A DNA stretch of 64,000 bases. It comes from Mycobacterium sp. ENV421. Its GTDB lineage: Bacteria; Actinomycetota; Actinomycetes; Mycobacteriales; Mycobacteriaceae. The DNA lies in NCBI RefSeq assembly GCF_002887815.1, contig NZ_PDHO01000019.1, positions 1 through 64,000 on the forward strand, given 5' to 3'. Below the pieces are notes generated by a model, which saw only the letters and a list, made by a program, of their open reading frames with translations, made no database searches and had not been told where the DNA came from. Below are positions 26,283 through 34,249 of this stretch, piece after piece. Made by a program: the position numbers and the translations under genes. The stretch's first letter is position 1. Each line of letters starts with the position of its first letter.

Positions 26283-27290
26283 CTAGAGTCCGAGATCCTT
26301 GCTCCGGAGCCAGGGCCGAATGGTTTCGGTGAGCTCGTCGTTGCATTCCACCGGAAGCCAGTGTCCGCCGGTCAGATTCGTCACCGTGAGGTCCGAGCAC
26401 GCGGCCCGCATCGGCTCGCCTTGGCGATTGCCGGTGATGCTGCAGATGGGATCCCACTCGCCGTTGACGAACAGCACCGGTTGCGACAGTCGGCCGCCGT
26501 CGGGCGCGGTGCGCGCGTAGGCGATGTTGGCCTCGTCGTTGGTGTACCAGGCGCACGGTCCGCGGAACCCGTGCGCTTCGAATGCCTGGACCAGCATCGC
26601 GAAATCGGCCGGTGGCCACAGCGCCGGGTCGGCGGCCGTCGGCGGGGCGCGGTGCGCGGACCCGAAACGTCCCCCGTTACGGGTGACCACCGCCGTCGGC
26701 GAAACCTTTCCGATCGCGTCAGGGCTGCCGCGCCGGTACACCGAGGCCAACGTGGCCGCGTGGTCTGCGTCCAGATCGGCGACCGCCGCCTCGAAATGCG
26801 TTGTGTAGTAACGGTAGTAGTCCCATTGACCGTCGGGGTACTGCTCGACCGGGTAGATCTCCCGATCAACGAGGGGTACCAGGGTGGCCAGACTGTTCGC
26901 GTCCGGGAAGTACGCCCACGATGTCAACACGACTCCGCGGCTCCGCTCGGGTTCGTGCGCGGTCAGCGCGCCCGCCACGATGCTTCCCCAGTCGTGGCCG
27001 ACCCAGATCGCCGCGTCACCACCGAGGTGATCGTGCAATTCCACCATGTCGGCGACGATTTCTTCGATCGCGTAGGCGTCATTGGCAGCAGGCGCCGATG
27101 AGCCCCCGTAGCCCCGCAGATCAGGGGCGACGCAGCGCCACCCGTCAGCGGCGAACGCGTCCAGTTGGGCGTGCCAGATCAGCCCGATGCTCGGCCAGCC
27201 GTGCAGGAAGATCATCAACGGGCCGTCGGCGGGTCCACTTTCGAGATAGTGCGTCGTATGCCGCGGTGTGCTGAAGGTTCGGGCGATCAC
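26283..27290 (-). CDS. Alpha/beta hydrolase, epoxide-hydrolase type
   Basis: This 335-aa soluble alpha/beta hydrolase shows the epoxide-hydrolase pattern. HGWP is the oxyanion motif, the nucleophile aspartate is in GHDWGS, and the cap region is tyrosine-rich (WDYYRYY). The acid appears in FVNGEWDPI and the catalytic histidine in GGHWLP. Haloalkane dehalogenase is the closest alternative, but HGWP favours epoxide hydrolase. Its ATG overlaps the stop of the ABC exporter gene by 4 bp. Co-expression with an exporter suggests a detoxification unit, which is inference. Confidence 0.87.
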   Translation of the reverse strand: MIARTFSTPRHTTHYLESGPADGPLMIFLHGWPSIGLIWHAQLDAFAADGWRCVAPDLRGYGGSSAPAANDAYAIEEIVADMVELHDHLGGDAAIWVGHDWGSIVAGALTAHEPERSRGVVLTSWAYFPDANSLATLVPLVDREIYPVEQYPDGQWDYYRYYTTHFEAAVADLDADHAATLASVYRRGSPDAIGKVSPTAVVTRNGGRFGSAHRAPPTAADPALWPPADFAMLVQAFEAHGFRGPCAWYTNDEANIAYARTAPDGGRLSQPVLFVNGEWDPICSITGNRQGEPMRAACSDLTVTNLTGGHWLPVECNDELTETIRPWLRSKDLGL

Positions 27291-29104
27291 GCCAACGATT
27301 CCAGCCAGGCTCGGTGCAACGCGGCGTAGCGGCCTTCCGCGTCGATCAGCTCACTGGGCGGTCCGTCCTCGACGATGCGCCCGTGCTCGAGCACCAACAC
27401 CCGGTCGGCGATTTCGACGGTCGACAACCGGTGGGCGATGATCAGCGCCGTCCGGTCGGCCAGCACGGTCCGCAGCGCGCGCTGGACCAGCCGCTCGCTG
27501 GGGATGTCCAGCGACGACGTCGCCTCGTCGAGGATCAGCACCGCGGGGTCGGCGAGGAACGCCCGAGCGAACGCGATCAGCTGCCGCTGCCCGGCCGACA
27601 GCCGCCCCCCGCGGGTGGCGACGTCGGTGTCGTAGCCGTCGGGCAGCGCGTCGATGAACTCGTCGGCCCCGACCGCGACCGCGGCGGCGTGCACCTCGGC
27701 GTCCGACGCCGACGGGCGGCCGAACCGGATGTTGTCGGCGACGGTCCCGGAGAACAGGAAGTTCTCCTGGGTCACCATCACGACGTGGCGGCGCAGGTCG
27801 CTTTGCGCGAAGTGCCGCAGATCGACACCGTCGAGGGTGACCGCACCCGAGGTCGGGTCGTAGAACCGGGCGATCAGCTTGGCGATCGTGGTCTTACCCG
27901 CACCGGTGGTGCCGACCAGCGCGACGGTCTGCCCGGCCGGCACGACCAGCGACAGCCCGGGCAGCACCGGCCGGGCCGGTACATAGTTGAATTGCACGTC
28001 GCGGAAGGCGATTTCGCCGTTGATCCGGTCGAGGTGCACCGGCTCCGGCGGGTCGGCTATCGCGGGCTTCTCGGCCAGCACGCCGGCAAGTTTCTCCAAC
28101 GCACTGGACGCCGACTGAAAGGTGTTGAAGAACTGCGAGATCTCCTGCATCGGCTCGAAGAACATCCGCAGGTACAGCAGGAACGCCGCAAGGGTGCCGA
28201 TCGTCATCTCGCCGTGCAGCACCCGGTAGCCGCCGTAGAGCAACACCACGCCGGTGGTCAGGTTGCCGACCAGCTTGACCGCCGGCATGAAGATCGCCAG
28301 CAGCCGGAAGGTCCGTTCGTTGTCGAAGCGGTACCGGTCGGCGACGTCATCGAAGATCTCCTGATTGCGCGGCCCGCGCCGGTAGGCCTGGACCGCTTTG
28401 ATGCCCGTCATCGTCTCGACGAACTGCACGATCACCAGCGCGGCGCTCTCCCGCACGCGGCGATAGGTCTTGGCCGACTCGGTCGAGAACCACCACACCA
28501 GCGCCACGAGGATCGGGAAGGCGGCCAGGCACATCAGGCCCAGCTTCACGTCGAGGGTGACCAGCAGGATCGCGGTGCCGAACAACGTCAACACCGCGGT
28601 GATCAGGCTGTCGAAGCCGGTCTCCAGCATGTCCTGGATGGCGTCGACATCGTTGGTCAACCGGCTGACCACCCGGCCGGAGGTGTAGCGGTCGTGGAAG
28701 GCCACGTCGAGGCGCTGGAAGTGCCGGAACACCCGGCGGCGCACCTCCAGCAGCACACTCTGGCCGATGCGGCCGGAGCGCTTCAGGAACGTCATCCGGC
28801 TGATCGCCTGCACGCACACCACACCGCAGAGCACCGCGACGACGATGATCAGTTCGCGCGCCGGACCACCGGCCAGCAGCGGCGGGATGGCGTGATCGAT
28901 ACCGCGCTGGACCAGAAGCGGAACCGACAGCCGCGCAGCGTTTTCCACCACGACGACGAGCGCGAGCAGCGCGACCGTCGCCTTGAACGGCGCGAGCAAC
29001 GAGCCCAGCAGCGCACGGGCCTCACGTTTACGCGGCGTGGCCTCGTCGATCGGCAGGTCGTCGGGTTCCTCGTCGAGCCGCCCCCGCCATTCGGTGGCGG
29101 TCAT
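27287..29104 (-). CDS. ABC exporter half-transporter, catalytically competent subunit
   Basis: This 605-aa half transporter has one six-helix exporter domain (about residues 40-330) and one nucleotide-binding domain (about 365-595). The ATPase has Walker A GTTGAGKTT, signature LSAGQ (variant of LSGGQ), Walker B VLILDEATSSLD with the catalytic glutamate, and the H-loop IIAHRLST. It overlaps the preceding half transporter by 4 bp; together they should form a heterodimeric exporter. The cargo is unknown; lipids, drugs or siderophores are the usual candidates. Confidence 0.9.
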   Translation of the reverse strand: MTATEWRGRLDEEPDDLPIDEATPRKREARALLGSLLAPFKATVALLALVVVVENAARLSVPLLVQRGIDHAIPPLLAGGPARELIIVVAVLCGVVCVQAISRMTFLKRSGRIGQSVLLEVRRRVFRHFQRLDVAFHDRYTSGRVVSRLTNDVDAIQDMLETGFDSLITAVLTLFGTAILLVTLDVKLGLMCLAAFPILVALVWWFSTESAKTYRRVRESAALVIVQFVETMTGIKAVQAYRRGPRNQEIFDDVADRYRFDNERTFRLLAIFMPAVKLVGNLTTGVVLLYGGYRVLHGEMTIGTLAAFLLYLRMFFEPMQEISQFFNTFQSASSALEKLAGVLAEKPAIADPPEPVHLDRINGEIAFRDVQFNYVPARPVLPGLSLVVPAGQTVALVGTTGAGKTTIAKLIARFYDPTSGAVTLDGVDLRHFAQSDLRRHVVMVTQENFLFSGTVADNIRFGRPSASDAEVHAAAVAVGADEFIDALPDGYDTDVATRGGRLSAGQRQLIAFARAFLADPAVLILDEATSSLDIPSERLVQRALRTVLADRTALIIAHRLSTVEIADRVLVLEHGRIVEDGPPSELIDAEGRYAALHRAWLESLA

Positions 29105-31038
29105 CGCTGCCGGCCCTCCGACGCCAGGTAGTCGGACGTACGCCGGGTGGCGCCCCGCTGCTCGCACGCCTCCTCATAGGCGTGATCCAGCCGGTGGCGC
29201 TCGTCGTCGTCCTCCCAGTCGCAGCGCACCTCGCTCCCGTCGTCGAGCTCGTCGTCGGCGGCGAGCAGGAAGCGGTAGCGCGGAACGGTGGCGAGCAGTT
29301 CCGCGTGGGTGCCGATATGCGTGATCGTGCCCGCGCCGTCGACGGTGTCGAGCAGCGCGACCTTGTCGGCCAGCAGGACCGTCGAGGCGCGGTGCGCGAC
29401 CACGACGGCCGTGGCACCGGCCAGCACCCGCCCGAGAGCCTCGGTGACCACAGCCTCGGTGTGCACGTCGAGCGCGGACAGCGTGTCGTCGAGCACCAGG
29501 ACCCGTGGTGCGGCCAGGATGGCGCGGGCCAGCGAAAGCCGTTGCCGCTGACCGCCGGACAGGCTCATGCCCTGTTCCCCGATCCGGGTCTGCAGACCGT
29601 ACGGCAGGTCGTAGACGAACTGCGCGGCGGCGATCTCGACAGCGCTGCGCAGCTCGTCCTCGGTGGCGTCCGGGCGGCCCAGCTTGAGATTCTCGGCAAC
29701 CGACATGGAGAACAGCGTCGGATCCTCGAACGCGGTGGCGACGGTGGTGCGCAGCGCGTCCAGCGACAGCTCTCGGATGTCGGTGCCGTCGATGCGGATC
29801 GCACCTTCGGTGACGTCGTAGAGCCGCGGAAGCAAGCCGGCCAGCACCGACTTGCCCGAACCTGTGGCGCCGACCAGCGCCAGCGTCTCCCCCGGTTCGA
29901 CGGTCACGGTGACATGCCGCAGTGCGAACGTGTCACTGTCAGCGAACCGAAACCCCACATCGTCCAATTCCAACCGCCCGCCGCGCGGCGGATGAGTGCG
30001 GGGACCGTCGGTGATCTCCCGGGGTGCGTCGAAGATCTCGGCGATCCGGTTGGCCGCCGTCATCGCCTCCTGCGTCATCGACAGCAGGAAACCCAGCGAC
30101 GCGATCGGCCACACCAGCGACAGCATCATCGTGATGAACGCGACCAGCGTGCCCATGGTGACCAGGCCGTGCCCGGCGGCATACGCGCCGAAGCCGAGCA
30201 CGACGATCAACGTGAGGTTGGGGATGACCTCCAGCAACGTCCAGAACTTCGCCGACACCGCGACCTTCTGGATCTGGGTGTCGTACAGCGTGCTGGCTTG
30301 GGCGTCGAAGCGGTCGTAGACGTAGTCCTCGCGACCGAAGGACTTCACCGCGCGCAGCCCCAGCGCCGACTCCTCGACGTGGGTGGCGACATGGCCGGCC
30401 TGGTCCTGGGCTTGCCGGGCCAGTTGGGTGAAGGTGCGCTCGAAGTGCAGCACGATCAGGGTGATCGGCGCGATCGAGACCAGCACCACGACACCGAGCG
30501 GCCAGTACATCGCCAGCAGGATGATGGTGACGACGGTGATCTGCAGGATGTTGAGGATCAGGAACACCAGACCGAACGACAGCAACCGTCGAATCACGTT
30601 CAGGTCGTTCATGATTCGCGACAGCAGCTGGCCCGATTGCCAGCGGCCGTGAAACGACATCGGCAGGATCTGCAGCCGGGCGTAGAGGTCCTTGCGGATG
30701 TCGGCCTCGACACCCATGGTGGCCCGCGAGACCAGCCAGCGGCGGATGAACCACAGCACCGCCTCGGTGACGCCGACCGCCATCGCGGCGGCGCCGACCA
30801 CCCACAGTCCCCGCTGGTCCTGGTGGCGGACCGGTCCGTCGATCACCGCTTTGGTCATCAACGGGATCGCTACGGTGGCCGCCAGGCTGCTGATCGCGAT
30901 GACGAGCATCGCGATCCACCGCGCGCGGTACGGCATCAGATATGGCAGCAACCGGAACAGATCGGAGGCGGACCGCCCGGACGTGCGCGGCGCGGCGATG
31001 GCCGGTTCGGACACGATTTCGGAAGTCACCTCGTCCAC
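29101..31038 (-). CDS. ABC exporter half-transporter, degenerate-site subunit
   Basis: This 645-aa half transporter has a membrane domain (about residues 30-320) and a nucleotide-binding domain (about 350-590). Walker A is GATGSGKS and the signature is a perfect LSGGQ. Walker B, however, reads VLVLDDTLSALD, with aspartate in place of the catalytic glutamate. That is the hallmark of the degenerate half of heterodimeric exporters such as TM287/288. An acidic tail (DDELDDGSEVRCDWEDDDER) extends past the ATPase. GTG 31038 or 31029 are likely starts; an ATG at 31119 is possible. A SoxR/MerR-type promoter lies upstream. Confidence 0.87.
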   Translation of the reverse strand: MDEVTSEIVSEPAIAAPRTSGRSASDLFRLLPYLMPYRARWIAMLVIAISSLAATVAIPLMTKAVIDGPVRHQDQRGLWVVGAAAMAVGVTEAVLWFIRRWLVSRATMGVEADIRKDLYARLQILPMSFHGRWQSGQLLSRIMNDLNVIRRLLSFGLVFLILNILQITVVTIILLAMYWPLGVVVLVSIAPITLIVLHFERTFTQLARQAQDQAGHVATHVEESALGLRAVKSFGREDYVYDRFDAQASTLYDTQIQKVAVSAKFWTLLEVIPNLTLIVVLGFGAYAAGHGLVTMGTLVAFITMMLSLVWPIASLGFLLSMTQEAMTAANRIAEIFDAPREITDGPRTHPPRGGRLELDDVGFRFADSDTFALRHVTVTVEPGETLALVGATGSGKSVLAGLLPRLYDVTEGAIRIDGTDIRELSLDALRTTVATAFEDPTLFSMSVAENLKLGRPDATEDELRSAVEIAAAQFVYDLPYGLQTRIGEQGMSLSGGQRQRLSLARAILAAPRVLVLDDTLSALDVHTEAVVTEALGRVLAGATAVVVAHRASTVLLADKVALLDTVDGAGTITHIGTHAELLATVPRYRFLLAADDELDDGSEVRCDWEDDDERHRLDHAYEEACEQRGATRRTSDYLASEGRQR

Positions 31039-31153
31039 CCCACCATTTCCCTTGACACCGATCACCGCCGAACTTATGCGGCACATCCGACATGACTCCC
31101 CTGCATTCGATGATCCCATGGGAGTGCAATTGGTTATCGGACGTGATTTTTCA

Positions 31154-31184
31154 ACGCTAGAACCTCAACAACGATTGAGGTCAA
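31154..31184 (-). promoter_or_regulatory. MerR/SoxR-type promoter with 19-bp spacer
   Basis: On the minus strand a -35 TTGACC and a -10 TAGCGT are separated by 19 bases. Filling the spacer is the dyad ACCTCAA-N6-TTGAGGT (31162-31181), whose CCTCAA/TTGAGG arms and 18-bp span match the SoxR box layout. An over-long spacer containing a dyad is the signature of MerR-family activation. It should drive the ABC exporter operon. No MerR-family gene is in the window. Confidence 0.7.
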
Positions 31185-31258
31185 ACCCTTCCGGCGCAGG
31201 TCACCGTGTCGCGTCGGCCTCCCACTGATACGGGCGTCGATCAGGCAAGATAGTGCCC

Positions 31259-31960
31259 ATGGACAGTAGTTCAGCCGCACCCCGAGTACTGGTGGTCGAC
31301 GACGATCCCGACGTGCTCGCCTCGCTCGACCGCGGTCTGCGGCTCTCCGGATTCGAGGTCTCCACCGCGGTCGACGGCGCCGAAGCCCTTCGCTCGGCCA
31401 CCGAAACCAAACCGGACGCGATCATCCTCGACATCAACATGCCGGTACTGGACGGTGTGAGCGTGGTGACCGCCCTGCGCGCGATGGACAACGACGTGCC
31501 GGTCTGCGTGCTCTCGGCCCGCAGTTCGGTCGACGACCGGGTCGCCGGCTTGGAGGCCGGCGCGGACGACTACCTGGTCAAGCCGTTCGTGCTGGCCGAG
31601 CTGGTGGCCAGGGTCAAGGCACTGCTGCGCCGACGGGGCGCCACCGCCACGTTCTCCTCCGAGACCATCCAGGTGGGTCCGCTCGAAGTCGACATCCCCG
31701 GCCGGCGGGCCAGGGTCAACGGCGTCGACGTCGACCTCACCAAGCGCGAGTTCGACCTGCTGGCCGTCCTCGCCGAGCACAAGACCGCGGTGCTGTCCCG
31801 CGCGCAACTGCTCGAGCTGGTGTGGGGCTACGACTTCGCCGCCGATACCAATGTGGTGGACGTCTTCATCGGTTACCTGCGCCGCAAGCTCGAGGCGGGC
31901 GGCGCACCCCGACTGCTGCACACCGTGCGCGGCGTCGGTTTCGTGTTGCGCACCCAGTGA
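31259..31960 (+). CDS. prrA: Response regulator PrrA
   Basis: This 233-aa OmpR-type response regulator is almost identical to M. tuberculosis PrrA across the receiver and DNA-binding domains. Acidic residues D14-D15 and phosphoacceptor D58 (AIILDINMP) are intact. The winged-helix domain has LTKREFDLLAVLAEHKTAVLS and ends HTVRGVGFVLRTQ. PrrA is essential in M. tuberculosis and its orthologues regulate respiration, nitrogen response and early intracellular adaptation. ATG 31259 is chosen; a GTG two codons earlier is also in frame. prrB follows 7 bp after the stop. Confidence 0.95.
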   Translation: MDSSSAAPRVLVVDDDPDVLASLDRGLRLSGFEVSTAVDGAEALRSATETKPDAIILDINMPVLDGVSVVTALRAMDNDVPVCVLSARSSVDDRVAGLEAGADDYLVKPFVLAELVARVKALLRRRGATATFSSETIQVGPLEVDIPGRRARVNGVDVDLTKREFDLLAVLAEHKTAVLSRAQLLELVWGYDFAADTNVVDVFIGYLRRKLEAGGAPRLLHTVRGVGFVLRTQ

Positions 31961-31967
31961 CCGGCTC

Positions 31968-33305
31968 GTGACGCTGCCGCGCATCTTCCGCCGCACGCCA
32001 TCGCTTCGCACCCGGGTCGCGTTCGCGACGGCGATCGGTGCGGCGATCGTCGTCACGATCGTCGGCGCGATCGTCTGGGTCGGGATCACCAACGACCGCC
32101 TGGAGCGACTCGACCGACGACTCGACGAGGCGGCGGGCTTCGCCGTCCCGTTCGTGCCCCGCGGCCTCGACCAGATCCCGCCGTCACCCAACGACCAGGA
32201 CGTGGTGATCACCGTCCGTCGCGGCGATCAGGTCCGGTCCAACTCCGATGTCGTGTTGCCGCGGCTGAACTCCGACTACGGCACCGCCGAGGTCGACGGG
32301 GTGCGCTACCGGGTGCGCACGGTCGAACTCTCCTACCCGGAGGCCACCAGCCTGGAGGTGGGCGCCACCTTCGACGACACCATCGCCGACACCAACAATC
32401 TGCACCGCCGGGTGCTGATCATCTGTGTGTTCGCCGTCTGCGCCGCAGCGCTGCTGGGTTGGGCACTGGCGACCTTCGCGGTGCGGCCGCTGCGGCGGCT
32501 GGCCGCCCAGACCCGGGAGATCCAGGCCGGCGACAAGGCACCCGACGTCGAGATCGGCGGCGCCACCGAGGCGGTGGAGATCGGCGAGGCGATCAAGGGT
32601 CTGCTGGAAAGGATCTGGACCGAACAGGACCGGACGCAGGCCGCGCTCGCCTCGGCGCGGGACTTCGCCGCGGTGTCGGCCCACGAGCTGCGGACACCCC
32701 TGACCGCGATGCGCACCAACCTCGAGGTGCTGGCCACCCTGGACATGACCGACGAGCAGCGCGAGGAAGTGCTCAGCGATGTCGTGCGTACCCAGACCCG
32801 GATCGAGGCGACCCTCGGTGCGCTGGAACGCCTTGCCCAGGGCGAACTTTCGACCGAAGCCGACCAGGTCCCGGTCGACATCACCGAGCTGCTCGACCGC
32901 GCCGCACACGACGCCATGCGGGTGTACCCCGACCTCGAGGTGACGCTGGTGCCGTCACCGACGTGCATCATCATCGGCCTGCCCGCCGGCCTTCGCCTGG
33001 CGGTGGACAACGCGATCGCGAACGCGGTCAAACACGGTGGCGCGACGCGGGTGCAGCTCTCGGCGGTCAGCTCGCGCGACGGCGTGGACATCGCGATCGA
33101 CGACAACGGTTCCGGCCTCCCGGAGGCGGAACGCACGGCGGTGTTCGAACGCTTCGCCCGCGGGTCGACAGCGTCGCACTCCGGGTCCGGACTCGGCCTG
33201 GCGTTGGTTGCACAGCAAGCCGAAATCCATGGCGGCACAGCCGTGTTGGATGACAGTCCGCTCGGCGGTGCGCGCCTGACGCTGCGGCTGCCCGCACCCT
33301 CCTAG
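31968..33305 (+). CDS. prrB: Sensor histidine kinase PrrB
   Basis: This 445-aa sensor kinase is the partner of PrrA and matches M. tuberculosis PrrB in length. It has two membrane helices (about residues 17-40 and 148-172) around an extracytoplasmic sensor. A HAMP domain follows, then the H-box VSAHELRTPLTA with H239. The ATPase boxes are N (AVDNAIANAVKHGG), G1 (DDNGSGLP) and G2 (GSGLGLALV). GTG 31968 lies 7 bp after prrA, so the two are co-transcribed. Its stop overlaps the convergent SDR gene by 4 bp. Confidence 0.94.
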   Translation: MTLPRIFRRTPSLRTRVAFATAIGAAIVVTIVGAIVWVGITNDRLERLDRRLDEAAGFAVPFVPRGLDQIPPSPNDQDVVITVRRGDQVRSNSDVVLPRLNSDYGTAEVDGVRYRVRTVELSYPEATSLEVGATFDDTIADTNNLHRRVLIICVFAVCAAALLGWALATFAVRPLRRLAAQTREIQAGDKAPDVEIGGATEAVEIGEAIKGLLERIWTEQDRTQAALASARDFAAVSAHELRTPLTAMRTNLEVLATLDMTDEQREEVLSDVVRTQTRIEATLGALERLAQGELSTEADQVPVDITELLDRAAHDAMRVYPDLEVTLVPSPTCIIIGLPAGLRLAVDNAIANAVKHGGATRVQLSAVSSRDGVDIAIDDNGSGLPEAERTAVFERFARGSTASHSGSGLGLALVAQQAEIHGGTAVLDDSPLGGARLTLRLPAPS

Positions 33306-34096
33306 GTCGCCGGGGTGGCCCCGCAGATCGCGTTGCCACCGTCGATGATCAGGGTGGTGCCGGTGACGTAGGACGCCCCGGGGGTGGCCAGGAAGGCAAC
33401 ACCGGCCGCCACCTCGTCGGCGGTGGCCGAGCGTCCGATCGGGGTCGCGTTCCCGGCGGCGACCTCCGAGGACAGCTGGGCGGCCGTCGCGATCCACCCG
33501 GGCAGCACGAGGTTGGCGGTGATGCCGTTCTTGGCGTAGTCGACACTCATCGAACGTGTCATCCCCAGCATCGCGGCTTTCGCGGTGTGATATCCGACGT
33601 CGCCGGTGTAGGCGGTCAGCACGCCGGCCGTCGAACCGACATGGACCACCCGGCCGTAGCCGCGTTCGACCATTCCGGGCAAGGCCGCCCGGGTGACGAA
33701 GAACGCACTGTCGAGATTGCGCCGCAAGGCAAGTGACCATTCCTCGTCGGTCATCACCATCAGCGAATTCGGCTCCTCGGGGCTGTTCACCGAGGCCAGA
33801 CCGGCGTTGTTCACCAGGATGTCGAGCTTGCCGAACGCGACTTCGGTGGCCTCGACCAGACCGTCCGCCGCATCGCGGTCGAACAGGTCGGCGATGTGGG
33901 CCTGCGCCCGGATACCCTCGGCGGCGAGCTCCTCGGCTCGCTGGTGCACCCGATCCGTGGTACCGGTCACCATCACCGCCGCCCCCAGTTGACCCAGCAG
34001 CCGCGCCGAGGCGAAGCCGATACCGAGCTCACTGCTCGATCCGGTGACCAGAGCCACCTGACCGCTCAGATCGAACGCGCTTGGCGTAGCGGGCAT
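33302..34096 (-). CDS. Short-chain dehydrogenase/reductase
   Basis: This 264-aa classical SDR has the nucleotide-binding motif TGSSSELGIG (a variant of TGxxxGxG), NNAG near residue 94, and a catalytic Ser-Tyr-Lys in VGSTAG and YHTAKAA. It ends in GTTLIIDGGNAI, normal for the FabG-like group. It oxidises or reduces an unknown alcohol/ketone with NAD(P). It diverges from the solute-binding lipoprotein across a gap that holds a 25-bp dyad operator, so it is probably the first gene controlled with segment A. Confidence 0.87.
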   Translation of the reverse strand: MPATPSAFDLSGQVALVTGSSSELGIGFASARLLGQLGAAVMVTGTTDRVHQRAEELAAEGIRAQAHIADLFDRDAADGLVEATEVAFGKLDILVNNAGLASVNSPEEPNSLMVMTDEEWSLALRRNLDSAFFVTRAALPGMVERGYGRVVHVGSTAGVLTAYTGDVGYHTAKAAMLGMTRSMSVDYAKNGITANLVLPGWIATAAQLSSEVAAGNATPIGRSATADEVAAGVAFLATPGASYVTGTTLIIDGGNAICGATPAT

Positions 34097-34166
34097 TGCG
34101 CTTACTCCCTCTGTAGTTCAGCTGTACGACGCCGACACTAGGGCGTCACCGCGCACGTTTCTAGGT

Positions 34167-34191
34167 CGAACGTCCAAAACTTGGACGTTCG
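34167..34191. promoter_or_regulatory. 25-bp dyad operator in divergent promoter
   Basis: This is a perfect 11-bp inverted repeat, CGAACGTCCAA-AAC-TTGGACGTTCG. A second imperfect dyad, TTGGACGTTCGTACAA (12 of 16 symmetric), overlaps its right arm. It lies 70 bp upstream of the SDR start and 58 bp upstream of the solute-binding protein start. The TetR encoded in the latter operon (35809-36411) is the natural candidate ligand. Confidence 0.75.
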
Positions 34192-34249
34192 TACAAGGTG
34201 GTAACCGTCATGTCACACAGTCGAAATCAGCCGACCTGAGACTTGCCCG

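Noticed and set aside
26283..27290. Haloalkane dehalogenase
   Set aside because: The HGWP and GHDWGS motifs also occur near dehalogenases, but the tyrosine-rich cap and HGWP fit epoxide hydrolase better; neither is proved.
27314..31095. Two open frames of more than 600 codons on the + strand opposite the ABC exporter genes
   Set aside because: Composition is Asp/Gln/Arg/His-rich without domains, while the minus strand encodes full ABC transporters. These are shadows.
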